64,000 nt of DNA from Rugamonas fusca (GTDB lineage Bacteria > Pseudomonadota > Gammaproteobacteria > Burkholderiales > Burkholderiaceae_D), in assembly GCF_014042365.1 (NCBI RefSeq), contig NZ_JACEZS010000026.1, positions 1 through 64,000 of the forward strand, written 5' to 3'. The position numbers and the translations under genes were made by a program. The notes under the pieces were generated by a model. The model had not been told where the DNA came from. It ran no database searches and saw nothing but the letters and a program-made list of their open reading frames with translations. Positions 17,958 through 27,184 of this stretch are shown here, one piece after another (within the stretch, counting starts at the first letter, position 1; each line of letters begins with the position of its first letter).

Positions 17958-20813
17958 ATGATGCAACAATATACGTCCAACTCCTACCTGTTCGGTGGGA
18001 ACGCGCCGTACGTCGAAGAGCTGTACGAAGCGTACCTGAACAACCCCGGTTCCGTGCCAGACAACTGGCGCGCCTACTTCGACGCCATGCAGCACGTGCC
18101 GGCCGTCGACGGTTCCAACAAGCCTGACGTGGCCCATGCCTCCGTGATCGCCTCGTTCGCCGAGCGCGCCAAGGCCGGCCCGATCCGCACCGTGACCGCC
18201 TCGGGCGACCCCGAAATGGGCCGCAAGCGCGTCGCCGCCACCCAGCTGATCGCCGCTTACCGCTACCTGGGCTCGCGCTGGGCCAACCTGGACCCGCTGC
18301 AGCGCCAGGAACGTCCGATGATCCCCGAGCTGGACCCGAGCTTCTACGGCTTCACCGATGCGGACATGGACACCGTGTTCAACATCAGCAACACCTACTT
18401 CGGTCCTGAAACCGCGACCCTGCGCGACCTGACCAACTTCCTGCGCGACACCTACACCCGCTCCATCGGCGCGGAATACATGTACATCTCCGACCCGGCC
18501 GAAAAGCGCTGGCTGCAGGAGCGCCTGGAATCGATCCGCTCCACCCCCAATTTCACGGCCGAGAAAAAGCAGCACATCCTGGAACGCCTGACGGCGGCCG
18601 AAGGCCTGGAACGCTACCTGCACACCAAATACGTCGGCCAGAAGCGCTTCTCGCTCGAAGGCGGCGAAACCTTCATCGCCTCGATCGATGAAATCATCCA
18701 GCGCGCCGGCGAAAAAGGCGTGCAAGAGATCGTGATCGGCATGGCCCACCGTGGCCGCCTGAACGTGCTGGTCAACACCCTGGGCAAGAGCCCGAAAGAG
18801 CTGTTCGAAGAATTCGAAGGCAAGCATGGCGACGACCTGCCAGCCGGCGACGTGAAATACCACCAGGGCTTCTCGTCCGACATCTCCACCGTCGGCGGCC
18901 CGGTCCACCTGTCGCTGGCGTTCAACCCGTCGCACCTGGAAATCGTCAACCCTGTGGTTGAAGGTTCCGTCAAGGCCCGCATGGACCGCCGCGGCGACGC
19001 GCATGGCGCGCAAGTGCTGCCTATCCTGGTGCACGGCGATGCCGCCTTCGCCGGCCAGGGCGTGGTCATGGAAACCCTGAACCTGGCCCAGACCCGCGGC
19101 TACGGCACGGGCGGCACGGTGCACATCGTCATCAACAACCAGATCGGCTTCACCACCTCCGATCCGCGCGACTCCCGCTCCACCATCTACTGCTCGGACG
19201 TGGTCAAGATGATCGAAGCGCCCGTGCTGCACGTGAACGCGGACGATCCTGAAGCCGTGGTGCTGGCCTCGCAGATCGCGATGGACTACCGCCAGCAGTT
19301 CCAGAAGGATATCGTGGTCGATATCATCTGCTACCGCAAACTGGGCCACAACGAGCAGGACACGCCAGCACTGACCCAGCCGCTGATGTACAAGAAGATC
19401 GCCCAGCACCCAGGCACCCGCAAGCTGTACGCGGACAAGCTGGCCGCGCAAGGCGTGATCGCTGCCGACGGCGGCGACAAGATGGTGGCCGCCTATCGCG
19501 AAGCGATGGACGCCGGCAAGCACACCATCGATCCGGTGATCTCGAACTTCAAGAACAAGTTCGCCGTCGACTGGCTGCCGTTCCTGAACCGCAAGTGGAC
19601 CGACTCGGCCGACACGGCCGTGCCGATGACGGAACTGAAGCGCCTGGCCGGCCGTATCACCACCGTGCCGGAAGGCTTCAAGGTGCACTCGCTGGTGGAA
19701 AAAGTGCTGGCTGACCGCGCCGCCATGGGCCGTGGTGAACTGAACCTGGACTGGGGCATGGGCGAACACCTGGCCTACGCCACGCTGGTATCGTCCGGCT
19801 ACGCCGTGCGCCTGACCGGCCAGGACGCCGGCCGCGGCACCTTCGTGCACCGCCACGCCGTACTGCACGACCAGAACCGCGAGCGTTGGGACGCCGGCAC
19901 CTACGTGCCGCTGCAGAACATCGCCGAAGGCCAGGCACCATTCACCGTGATCGACTCCGTGCTGTCGGAAGAAGCGGTGCTGGGCTTCGAATACGGCTAC
20001 TCGACCGCTGAACCGAACACGCTGACGATCTGGGAAGCCCAGTTCGGCGACTTCGTCAACGGCGCGCAAGTGGTGATCGACCAGTTCATCAGCTCCGGCG
20101 AAGTGAAGTGGGGCCGCGCTTCGGGCCTGGTCATGATGCTGCCGCACGGTTACGAAGGCCAGGGGCCGGAGCACTCGTCGGCTCGCCCAGAACGCTTCCT
20201 GCAGCTGTGCGCTGACAACAACATGCAAGTGGTGCAGCCGACCACCGCGTCGCAGATCTTCCACGTGCTGCGCCGCCAGATGGTGCGCCAGTTCCGCAAG
20301 CCGCTGGTGATCCTGACGCCGAAATCGCTGCTGCGCAACAAGGACGCCGGCACCCCGCTGACCGAACTGTCCAAGGGCGCGTTCCAGACCGTGATCGGCG
20401 AGGTGGACGACAAGATCGACGCCAAGAAGGTCAAGCGCGTCATCGCTTGCTCGGGCAAGGTGTACTACGACCTGGTCAACGCCCGCAAGACGCGCGGCCA
20501 GACCGATACGGCCATCATCCGTATCGAGCAGCTGTATCCGTTCCCGCACAAGTCGTTCACGGCTGAACTGAAGAAGTTCCCGAACCTGGCCGAAGTGGTG
20601 TGGGCGCAGGACGAGCCGCAGAATCAGGGCCCATGGTTCCAGATTCAGCACAACATCTTCGAGAGCATGGAAGCGGGCCGGCGCCTGGCCTACGCCGGTC
20701 GTCCGGCCTCGGCTTCGCCGGCTGTCGGCTACTACGACAAGCACTACGCCCAGCAAAAAGACCTGCTGGAGACGGCGTTCTCGAAGCTCAAGGGCTTCAT
20801 CCTGACCAAATAA
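17958..20813 (+). CDS. sucA: 2-oxoglutarate dehydrogenase E1 component
   Basis: A 951-residue thiamine diphosphate enzyme that decarboxylates 2-oxoglutarate in the TCA cycle and passes the succinyl group to E2. It has the N-terminal SNSYLFGGNAPYVEELYEAY helix for E2 binding, FSLEGGETFI near 235, GMAHRGRLNVLVN near 265, the GDAAFAGQG and VHIVINNQIGFTTS cofactor region, and the C-terminal HGYEGQGPEHSSAR signature. The length is typical. ATG 17958 is preferred because AAAGGTGAG is placed ideally before it; a GTG at 17949 would add three residues. First gene of the sucA-sucB-pspC-lpd operon. Confidence 0.97.
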   Translation: MMQQYTSNSYLFGGNAPYVEELYEAYLNNPGSVPDNWRAYFDAMQHVPAVDGSNKPDVAHASVIASFAERAKAGPIRTVTASGDPEMGRKRVAATQLIAAYRYLGSRWANLDPLQRQERPMIPELDPSFYGFTDADMDTVFNISNTYFGPETATLRDLTNFLRDTYTRSIGAEYMYISDPAEKRWLQERLESIRSTPNFTAEKKQHILERLTAAEGLERYLHTKYVGQKRFSLEGGETFIASIDEIIQRAGEKGVQEIVIGMAHRGRLNVLVNTLGKSPKELFEEFEGKHGDDLPAGDVKYHQGFSSDISTVGGPVHLSLAFNPSHLEIVNPVVEGSVKARMDRRGDAHGAQVLPILVHGDAAFAGQGVVMETLNLAQTRGYGTGGTVHIVINNQIGFTTSDPRDSRSTIYCSDVVKMIEAPVLHVNADDPEAVVLASQIAMDYRQQFQKDIVVDIICYRKLGHNEQDTPALTQPLMYKKIAQHPGTRKLYADKLAAQGVIAADGGDKMVAAYREAMDAGKHTIDPVISNFKNKFAVDWLPFLNRKWTDSADTAVPMTELKRLAGRITTVPEGFKVHSLVEKVLADRAAMGRGELNLDWGMGEHLAYATLVSSGYAVRLTGQDAGRGTFVHRHAVLHDQNRERWDAGTYVPLQNIAEGQAPFTVIDSVLSEEAVLGFEYGYSTAEPNTLTIWEAQFGDFVNGAQVVIDQFISSGEVKWGRASGLVMMLPHGYEGQGPEHSSARPERFLQLCADNNMQVVQPTTASQIFHVLRRQMVRQFRKPLVILTPKSLLRNKDAGTPLTELSKGAFQTVIGEVDDKIDAKKVKRVIACSGKVYYDLVNARKTRGQTDTAIIRIEQLYPFPHKSFTAELKKFPNLAEVVWAQDEPQNQGPWFQIQHNIFESMEAGRRLAYAGRPASASPAVGYYDKHYAQQKDLLETAFSKLKGFILTK

Positions 20814-20897
20814 TCGCACACATTACTGACGGTGCGCCGCGCGGTCCGCAAGGGTGGCCAGCGCGGCGCCGCAACAACAAAATATACGGAGTTTCAC

Positions 20898-22139
20898 ATG
20901 GCACAAATCGAAGTCAAGGTTCCTCAACTGTCCGAGTCGGTCGCCGAAGCGACCATGCTGACCTGGCATAAGAAAGTCGGCGAGGCAGTGGCCCGCGACG
21001 AAAACCTGATCGATATCGAAACCGACAAAGTGGTGCTGGAACTGCCAGCTCCAGGCGCTGGCGTACTGGTACAGATCATCAAGGGCGACGGCAGCACCGT
21101 CGTCGCCGGCGAAGTGATCGCCATCATCGACACGGAAGGTTCGGCATCTGCTGCCGCCCCTGCTGCTGCCGCTGCACCTGCCGCCGCACCAGCCGCCGCC
21201 GCACCAGCCGCCGCCAACAAGGGCGACGTGGCCATGCCTGCCGCCGCCAAGATCCTGTCGGAAGCCAACCTGTCGGCCTCGCAAGTGACCGGCACCGGCA
21301 AAGACGGCCGCGTGACCAAGGGCGACGCCCTGGCCGCCGCTGCCAAGCCTGCCGCCGCTCCAGCCGTCGCACCGCTGGCCCCAGCCGCCGCCAAACCGGC
21401 CCTGCAACAAGTGGCCGTGGCCGCGCCTAACCTGGGCGACCGTCCGGAAGAGCGCGTGCCGATGAGCCGCCTGCGCGCCCGTATCGCCGAGCGCCTGGTG
21501 CAGTCGCAATCGACCAACGCCATCCTGACCACCTTCAACGAGGTGAACATGGCGCCCGTGATGGACCTGCGTAACAAGTACAAGGACAAGTTCGAGAAAG
21601 AGCACGGCGTCAAGCTGGGCTTCATGTCCTTCTTCGTCAAGGCCGCCGTGGCAGCCCTGAAGAAGTACCCGATCCTGAACGCTTCCGTGGACGGCAACGA
21701 CATCGTCTACCACGGCTACTTCGACATCGGTATCGCCGTCGGTTCGCCACGCGGCCTGGTGGTGCCTATCCTGCGCAACGCGGACCAGATGTCGATCGCC
21801 GACATCGAGAAGAAGATCGGCGAATTCGGCGCCAAGGCCAAGGAAGGCAAGCTGACGCTGGACGACCTGACCGGCGGCACGTTCTCGATCTCGAACGGCG
21901 GCACCTTCGGCTCCATGCTGTCGACCCCGATCATCAACCCGCCACAATCGGCCATCCTGGGCGTGCACGCCACCAAGGATCGCGCCGTGGTTGAAAACGG
22001 CCAGATCGTGATCCGTCCAATGAACTACCTGGCGATGTCCTACGACCACCGTATCATCGACGGCCGCGAAGCCGTGCTGGGCCTGGTGGCCATGAAGGAA
22101 GCGCTGGAAGATCCAGCCCGCCTGCTGCTGGAACTGTAA
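20898..22139 (+). CDS. sucB: 2-oxoglutarate dehydrogenase E2, dihydrolipoyl succinyltransferase
   Basis: A 413-residue E2 subunit that transfers the succinyl group to coenzyme A. The lipoyl domain at 1-77 has the modified Lys44 in IETDKVVLELP. A long Ala/Pro-rich flexible linker follows, then the E1/E3-binding domain at about 115-150 (PAAAKILSEANLSASQVTGT), another linker, and the catalytic domain with the YDHRIIDGREAV active-site motif near the end. The start has CGGAG upstream; the frame could open earlier but the lipoyl domain begins here. It follows sucA by 84 bases. Confidence 0.97.
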   Translation: MAQIEVKVPQLSESVAEATMLTWHKKVGEAVARDENLIDIETDKVVLELPAPGAGVLVQIIKGDGSTVVAGEVIAIIDTEGSASAAAPAAAAAPAAAPAAAAPAAANKGDVAMPAAAKILSEANLSASQVTGTGKDGRVTKGDALAAAAKPAAAPAVAPLAPAAAKPALQQVAVAAPNLGDRPEERVPMSRLRARIAERLVQSQSTNAILTTFNEVNMAPVMDLRNKYKDKFEKEHGVKLGFMSFFVKAAVAALKKYPILNASVDGNDIVYHGYFDIGIAVGSPRGLVVPILRNADQMSIADIEKKIGEFGAKAKEGKLTLDDLTGGTFSISNGGTFGSMLSTPIINPPQSAILGVHATKDRAVVENGQIVIRPMNYLAMSYDHRIIDGREAVLGLVAMKEALEDPARLLLEL

Positions 22140-22159
22140 TTCACCGGCTGTACAGTCCA

Positions 22160-22184
22160 TCCCCCGCGGCGCTGCTGCGGGGGA
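22160..22184 (+). promoter_or_regulatory. Hairpin between sucB and the PspC-domain gene
   Basis: TCCCCCGC at 22160-22167 pairs with GCGGGGGA at 22177-22184 around a 9-base loop. No T-run follows, so it is more likely an mRNA-stability or processing structure within the operon than a terminator. Confidence 0.5.
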
Positions 22185-22200
22185 CTTCGAAGGATAAGCC

Positions 22201-22542
22201 ATGAACGTATCCGAAGAAATCAAACGCCTGCACGAGCTGCACCAGGCCGGCGCCTTGTCCGACGAGGAATTCGCCCAGGCCAAGGCCAGGCTGCTGAGCG
22301 GCAGTGCGCCGCCCGGGAGTGGTACCGACGTCGACCTGCCGGGCGAGCTCAATCGCCTGCGCCGTTCGCGCAGCGACCGCTGGCTCGGTGGCGTGTGCGG
22401 CGGCCTGGCCAAGGCGTCGGGCATGGAGTCGTGGGTGTGGCGCCTGATCTTTGCGCTGTTTACGATTTCGTTCGGATTCGGACTGGTGGTCTACCTACTG
22501 TTATGGATCTTCGTCCCGGACGAAGAGCTGATTGGGAATTGA
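22201..22542 (+). CDS. Small SHOCT plus PspC domain membrane protein
   Basis: A 113-residue protein. Residues 1-35 (SEEIKRLHELHQAGALSDEE and FAQAKARLL) form a SHOCT-type short helical domain. Residues about 55-108 form a PspC domain: RSRSDRWLGGVCGGLAKASG, then one strongly hydrophobic segment ending LLLWIFVPDEE. PspC domains occur in phage-shock envelope-stress proteins. Its place between sucB and lpd, 6 bases before lpd, with a GAAGGA ribosome site, means it is co-transcribed with 2-oxoglutarate dehydrogenase. What it does there is unknown. Confidence 0.85.
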   Translation: MNVSEEIKRLHELHQAGALSDEEFAQAKARLLSGSAPPGSGTDVDLPGELNRLRRSRSDRWLGGVCGGLAKASGMESWVWRLIFALFTISFGFGLVVYLLLWIFVPDEELIGN

Positions 22543-22548
22543 GAAAAT

Positions 22549-23982
22549 ATGAGCACTAAACAATTTGACGTCGTCGTGATCGGCGCCGGTCCTGGCGGTT
22601 ACATCGCCGCTATCCGCGCAGCGCAGCTGGGCTTCTCCGTGGCATGCGTGGACGCATGGGAAAACGCCAAGGGCGGCCCCGCTCCCGGCGGCACCTGCAC
22701 CAACGTGGGCTGCATCCCGTCGAAGGCGCTGCTGCAATCGTCCGAGCACTACGAGCACGCTGGCCATGCCTTCAAGGAGCACGGCATCGACGTCGCCGGA
22801 CTGTCGCTGAACCTGGGCCAGATGATCAAGCGCAAGGACACCGTCGTCAAGCAGAACAACGACGGCATCCTGTTCCTGTTCAAGAAGAACAAGGTCAGCT
22901 TCTTCCACGGCCGCGCCTCGTTCGGCGGCGCCGCCACGGCCGACGGCTATCCTATCGTCGTCTCGGCACCGGCCAACGAAACCATCAACGCCAAGCAGGT
23001 CATCATCGCCACCGGCTCCAACGCCCGCGAACTGCCAGGCGCACCGTTCGATGAAAAACTGATCCTGTCGAACACCGGCGCGCTGAACATCGACGCCGTA
23101 CCGGCCAAGCTGGGCGTGATCGGCGCCGGCGTGATCGGCCTGGAAATGGGTTCCGTATGGCGCCGCCTGGGTTCCGAAGTGACCGTGCTGGAAGGCCTGC
23201 CCGTGTTCCTGGGCGCCGTCGACGAGCAGATCGCCAAGGAAGCGGGCAAGCTGTTCGCCAAGCAGGGTCTGTCCATCAACCTGGGCTGCAAGATCGGCAA
23301 GATCAGCACCGGCAAGAACAACGTCACCGTGGAATACGAAAACGCCAAGGGCGAAGCCCAGAGCGCCGTGTTCGACAAGCTGATCGTCTCGATCGGCCGT
23401 ACCCCCAACACCAACGGCCTGGGCGCCGACAAGGTCGGCCTGCAACTGGACGAACGCGGCTTCGTGGCCGTGGACGGCGACTGCAAGACCAACCTGCCGG
23501 GCGTGTGGGCAGTGGGCGACGTGGTGCGCGGCCCGATGCTGGCGCACAAGGCGGAAGAAGAAGGCGTTGCCGTGGCCGAGCGTATCGCCGGCCAGCATGG
23601 CCACACCAACTTCAATACCATCCCCTGGGTGATCTACACCTCGCCGGAAATCGCGTGGGTGGGCAAGACCGAGCAGCAGCTGAAAGCCGAAGGCGTAGCC
23701 TACAAGGCCGGCACCTTCCCGTTCCTGGCCAACGGCCGCGCGCGCGCGCTGGGCGACACGTCGGGCATGGTCAAGTTCCTGGCTGACGCGACCACCGACG
23801 AAATCCTGGGCGTGCACATCATCGGCCCAATGGCCTCCGAACTGATTTCGGAAGCCGTGGTGGCGATGGAGTTCAAGGCATCGGCTGAAGACATCGCACG
23901 TATCTGCCATGCGCACCCATCGCTGTCGGAAGCGACCAAGGAAGCGGCGCTGGCCGTCGACAAGCGTACCCTGAACTTCTAA
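22549..23982 (+). CDS. lpdA: Dihydrolipoyl dehydrogenase (E3)
   Basis: A 477-residue FAD flavoprotein that reoxidises dihydrolipoamide with NAD for 2-oxoglutarate dehydrogenase. The FAD-binding GAGPGGYIAAIRAAQLG is at 12-28, the redox-active Cys50 and Cys55 lie in GGTCTNVGCIPSKALL, the NAD-binding GAGVIGLEMGSVWRRLG is in the middle, and the C-terminal His-Glu dyad is in HAHPSLSEA. The length is as expected. Last gene of the suc operon, closely followed by a strong terminator. Confidence 0.97.
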   Translation: MSTKQFDVVVIGAGPGGYIAAIRAAQLGFSVACVDAWENAKGGPAPGGTCTNVGCIPSKALLQSSEHYEHAGHAFKEHGIDVAGLSLNLGQMIKRKDTVVKQNNDGILFLFKKNKVSFFHGRASFGGAATADGYPIVVSAPANETINAKQVIIATGSNARELPGAPFDEKLILSNTGALNIDAVPAKLGVIGAGVIGLEMGSVWRRLGSEVTVLEGLPVFLGAVDEQIAKEAGKLFAKQGLSINLGCKIGKISTGKNNVTVEYENAKGEAQSAVFDKLIVSIGRTPNTNGLGADKVGLQLDERGFVAVDGDCKTNLPGVWAVGDVVRGPMLAHKAEEEGVAVAERIAGQHGHTNFNTIPWVIYTSPEIAWVGKTEQQLKAEGVAYKAGTFPFLANGRARALGDTSGMVKFLADATTDEILGVHIIGPMASELISEAVVAMEFKASAEDIARICHAHPSLSEATKEAALAVDKRTLNF

Positions 23983-24027
23983 AGCAGTACGCGGCGGGCC
24001 CACGTTCGTCCTACGCGGTATCGGTAG

Positions 24028-24054
24028 GGCGGGCGCAGGCCCGCCGTTTTTTTT
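24028..24054 (+). terminator. Intrinsic terminator of the sucA-sucB-lpd operon
   Basis: GGCGGGC at 24028-24034 pairs with GCCCGCC at 24039-24045 around a GCAG loop, followed directly by G and eight T residues (24047-24054). A textbook rho-independent terminator. Confidence 0.93.
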
Positions 24055-24084
24055 GCGCAGCCGTTGCACAACGAAGTGAATTCC

Positions 24085-25182
24085 ATGAACGTCCAAGAGT
24101 TTTACCAGCACGCGCTGGAGCAGCGCGATTTCAAGGCCGACCCGGAGCAGCGCCGTGCCGTCGACCGCCTGCAACGTTGCTACGACGAGTGGGTGGCCTA
24201 CAAGGGCCAGCGCTCGAACAGCCTGAAACGCCTGATCAACCGGCCCGACGTGCCGCGCGGCGTGTACATGTGGGGCGGGGTGGGGCGCGGCAAGTCCTTC
24301 CTGATGGACAGCTTCTACTCGGTGGTGCCGGTGGTGCGCAAGACCCGTTTGCACTTCCACGAATTCATGCGCGGCGTGCACCGCCAGCTCGACGAGCTGA
24401 AAGGCGTGGCCGACCCGCTCAACGAGGTGGCGCGCCGCGTCGCCAAGAAATACCGTTTGATCTGCTTCGACGAGTTCCACATCTCGGACGTGGCGGACGC
24501 CATGATCATGTACAACCTGTTGTCGGCCCTGTTCGACAACGGCGTGACCTTCATCATGACCTCCAATTACGACCCGCAGCTGCTGTACCCGGACGGCCTG
24601 CACCGCGACCGCATCCTGCCCACCATCCGCCTGCTGTACGACAAGCTGGACGTGATGAACATCGACGCCGGCATCGACTACCGCGGCCGCGCGCTGGAGC
24701 AGGTGCAGTCCTACTACACGCCGCTGGGCGCGGCCACCGACGAGGCGCTGCGCGAGGCGTATGCCAGCGTGGCCGAATCGGCCGACGAAGACCCCGTGGT
24801 GCGCATCGAGAACCGCGAAATCCGCGCGCTGCGCCGGGCCGGCACCACCATCTGGTTCGATTTTGCCACCCTGTGCGGCGGCCCCCGCTCGCAGAACGAT
24901 TACCTGGAAATCGCCAGCCGCTTCCATACCGTGATATTGTCCGGGATTCCCATGATGTCGGCGGCCATGTCTTCCGAGGCGCGCCGCTTCACCTGGCTGA
25001 TCGATGTGTTCTACGATCAGAAGGTCAAGCTGCTGATGTCGGCCGAGGTGGAGCCGGAAGAGCTGTACACGACCGGCACGCTGGCCAACGAGTTTCACCG
25101 CACCGTCTCGCGCATCGTCGAGATGCAGTCGCGCGACTACATGGACAAGGAACAGCGCGGCGCGGCTGACGCGCTGGCGTAA
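24085..25182 (+). CDS. zapE: AFG1-like ATPase, cell division protein ZapE
   Basis: A 365-residue AAA-type P-loop ATPase. Walker A is GGVGRGKS at 64-71, Walker B is LICFDEFHISD near 131, and the sensor is FIMTSNYDP. In E. coli ZapE regulates Z-ring constriction under stress; the mitochondrial relatives (AFG1/LACE1) handle respiratory-chain subunits. It is preceded by a terminator, so it has its own promoter region. ATG 24085 is chosen; a TTG at 24064 would add seven unsupported residues. A small secreted-protein gene follows 19 bases later and may be co-transcribed. Confidence 0.92.
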   Translation: MNVQEFYQHALEQRDFKADPEQRRAVDRLQRCYDEWVAYKGQRSNSLKRLINRPDVPRGVYMWGGVGRGKSFLMDSFYSVVPVVRKTRLHFHEFMRGVHRQLDELKGVADPLNEVARRVAKKYRLICFDEFHISDVADAMIMYNLLSALFDNGVTFIMTSNYDPQLLYPDGLHRDRILPTIRLLYDKLDVMNIDAGIDYRGRALEQVQSYYTPLGAATDEALREAYASVAESADEDPVVRIENREIRALRRAGTTIWFDFATLCGGPRSQNDYLEIASRFHTVILSGIPMMSAAMSSEARRFTWLIDVFYDQKVKLLMSAEVEPEELYTTGTLANEFHRTVSRIVEMQSRDYMDKEQRGAADALA

Positions 25183-25201
25183 CGTGCAACCGGAATCGAA
25201 C

Positions 25202-25930
25202 ATGACACCATCCACCCACCTGAAGCTGGCGCTGTTGATGCCTGTGCTGGGCCTGGCCCTGCTGGCGCCGGCCCGGGCCCAGACCATAGGCCAGGCGCCG
25301 CAAGGCGCGCCGCGCGTGCCGGTCACCCATTCGGTCGAGCAGGCCGACGCCACGCTGGCGCAGGTGGCGCGCGACCGCGCCGCTGTGCATGCGCGCTACG
25401 CGCAGGACGAGCAAGTCTGCTACGGCAAGTTCTTCGTCAACCGCTGCCTGGACCAGGCGCGCGAAAAGCGGCGCGCGGCGCTGGCCGAATTGCGCGCGGT
25501 GGAAGTGGAGGCCAGCCACTTCAAGCGCCAGGACTCGGTTGACAAGCGCGACGCCGAGCTGGCAGAGCGTGCCCGCAAGGACGCCGAGGAGCAGGCCGCG
25601 CGGGCCGCCCAGCCGCGCCCGGCCAAGACCCCGGCGGCGGCCGACGACAAACCAGTGGCCGCGCCCAAGGCCGGCCCCACGCTGGCCGAGCGTCAGGCCG
25701 AGCACGATGCGCGCGAGCAGCGCCGGCAGGCTGAGGAAGCGGCTGGCGCCGCCCGGCGCGCCGCCAACGTGGCCGCCTATGAGCGCAAGCAGCAGGAGTC
25801 GGCCGAGCGCAAGGCGGCCATCGCGAAGAAGAAGCAGGAAGCGGGCGCCAAGCGCGCCGCGCGCGAGGAAGCCGAGCGCAAGAAGGCCGAGGCGGCAGCG
25901 GCGGCCGCCGCGTCCGCCCTCAAGCAGTAA
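25202..25930 (+). CDS. Secreted Ala/Lys/Glu-rich coiled-coil protein of unknown function
   Basis: A 242-residue protein. Residues 1-25 are a clear signal peptide (KLALLMPVLGLALLAPARA, cleavage before QTIG). The rest is strongly helical and charged: repeated EQADATLAQVARD-like segments, two Cys in QVCYGKFFVNRCLDQ near 75-90, and a long Ala/Arg/Lys/Glu coiled coil to the end (EEAERKKAEAAAAAAA). It is probably a periplasmic coiled-coil protein. I do not recognise a named family. ATG 25202 is preferred because it begins the signal peptide; GTG 25184 is an alternative. Confidence 0.75.
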   Translation: MTPSTHLKLALLMPVLGLALLAPARAQTIGQAPQGAPRVPVTHSVEQADATLAQVARDRAAVHARYAQDEQVCYGKFFVNRCLDQAREKRRAALAELRAVEVEASHFKRQDSVDKRDAELAERARKDAEEQAARAAQPRPAKTPAAADDKPVAAPKAGPTLAERQAEHDAREQRRQAEEAAGAARRAANVAAYERKQQESAERKAAIAKKKQEAGAKRAAREEAERKKAEAAAAAAASALKQ

Positions 25931-25945
25931 AAACCACCGCCGGTT

Positions 25946-26752
25946 TTAGACGGCCCGCTTCAGGCGCTGCACGGTGTAGCTGGGTTTTTCCTTGGGCGGC
26001 GCGACCAGCTTGATGATGGCCATCGAGCAGTTGTCGCCCTTGCCGGCGGCCCGTTCGATGGCCTTGTTGATCAGCATTTCGGATGCCTGGCGCGGCGTGT
26101 TGCGCGCCAGCGCGGCGGCCAGTTCCAGGTCGGTGAAGTATTGCCACAGGCCGTCCGAACACAGCAGGAAGGCGTCGCCGGCCTGCAAGTGTTCATGCCG
26201 GCCCACGGTGACGAACGGCGGCTTGAGGCTGTTGCCCAGCACGTTGCTGAGCAGCTTGGAGTTGCGGTGTTTCTTGGCCGCTTCCAGCGGCAGCTCGTCG
26301 TTGGTGACCAGGTAGTCCACATAGGCTGCGTCGTTGCTGCGCGCGGCGCAACTCTGGCCGGCGAAGCGGTACAGGCGCGAATCGCCCACATGGGCCCACA
26401 CGGCCTGGCGCTGCGGCGTGAGCGCCAGCAGCACCAGCGTGCATTGCGGCTCGCTGCTGGCGGCGATGGGATTCATCTTGATGACTTCGTGCGCCTCCTG
26501 CGCGATGCTGCGCAGCAGCTCTTCCAGCCGTTCCAGGTTGGGCGTGTCGCCGACGCGGTATTCATCGAACAGGTGCTTGCTGGTCAGCAGCACCTGCTCG
26601 GACGCGATGGCGCCGCCGCTCACGCCGTCGGCCAGCACGGCCAGCACGTAGCCGGGCGCCTGGGCGGCCGTGTACAGGGCCACCCGGTCATTTTGCTGGG
26701 GCCGGTTACCGATATGTTGGGCCGTGCCGGCTTCGATTTTATACGCGCTCAT
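25946..26752 (-). CDS. PP2C-family serine/threonine phosphatase
   Basis: A 268-residue metal-dependent protein phosphatase of the PP2C type. The motifs follow the family order: QQNDRVALY near 20, VLADGVSGG near 42, AHVGDSRLYRF near 118, LLCSDGLWQYF near 195, and GKGDNCSMAIIKL near 240. The conserved aspartates that bind the two metals are present. It is cytosolic, with no membrane segment. Bacterial relatives act on Hanks-type kinase targets, but no kinase gene is adjacent. It converges with the coiled-coil protein gene, with a 15-base gap. Confidence 0.88.
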   Translation of the reverse strand: MSAYKIEAGTAQHIGNRPQQNDRVALYTAAQAPGYVLAVLADGVSGGAIASEQVLLTSKHLFDEYRVGDTPNLERLEELLRSIAQEAHEVIKMNPIAASSEPQCTLVLLALTPQRQAVWAHVGDSRLYRFAGQSCAARSNDAAYVDYLVTNDELPLEAAKKHRNSKLLSNVLGNSLKPPFVTVGRHEHLQAGDAFLLCSDGLWQYFTDLELAAALARNTPRQASEMLINKAIERAAGKGDNCSMAIIKLVAPPKEKPSYTVQRLKRAV

Positions 26753-26949
26753 ATCTCACACTGTATCCCGGCTGGGTTAGCCGTGGCGTTCGCCACATCA
26801 ATTCTGTTGGCGGCTGGGCTCGCGTAGATTAAACTATGCACCGTTACACGGTTTTGTGGCAAGCATGGTTGTTGGCTAAGCGAAACTATTTGGATTGTAT
26901 GCGTATCTGTCCGGAACGCACGGAACAATTTGTAACAGAAAACCTCACC

Positions 26950-27150
26950 ATGACTGATGCACAAGAAATACAGCGCCGCCTGATAGAACTTGACGTGGAG
27001 CACCGTGACCTGGACGCGGTGATTGAAATGCTGACGCGCGATGGCCACCATGACCAGTTGCAACTGCGTCGCCTGAAGAAGCGCAAGCTGCAGTTGAAAG
27101 ACTATATCACATTGCTGAAAATGCAATTAGTTCCGGACGTGCCGGCCTGA
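26950..27150 (+). CDS. YdcH/DUF465-family small protein
   Basis: A 66-residue basic helical protein. EIQRRLIELDVEHRDLDAVI and then LRRLKKRKLQLKDYITLL are the hallmark of the YdcH/DUF465 family, whose role is unknown. The frame is open from 26836, but the family domain starts at the ATG at 26950 and the upstream residues are not conserved-looking, so I take the shorter form. No strong ribosome site is visible. It lies 34 bases before the helicase gene and may be co-transcribed with it. Confidence 0.8.
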   Translation: MTDAQEIQRRLIELDVEHRDLDAVIEMLTRDGHHDQLQLRRLKKRKLQLKDYITLLKMQLVPDVPA

Positions 27151-27184
27151 CGCCAGGCGTCCGCACGCCACCACGAAGCTTATT

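Noticed and set aside
17916..20819. Very long open frame on the minus strand opposite sucA
   Set aside because: It is the antisense shadow of a GC-rich gene. Its translation is low-complexity in His/Arg/Gln/Val with no domain, while the plus strand encodes an unmistakable enzyme.
21150..21420. Ala/Pro-rich repetitive coding stretch in sucB considered as a DNA repeat or frameshift
   Set aside because: It is the normal flexible linker between the lipoyl, binding and catalytic domains of an E2 subunit, and the frame stays intact.
22501..25353. 950-codon minus-strand open frame across lpd and zapE
   Set aside because: It spans two well-supported plus-strand genes and a strong terminator, and no recognisable domain appears.
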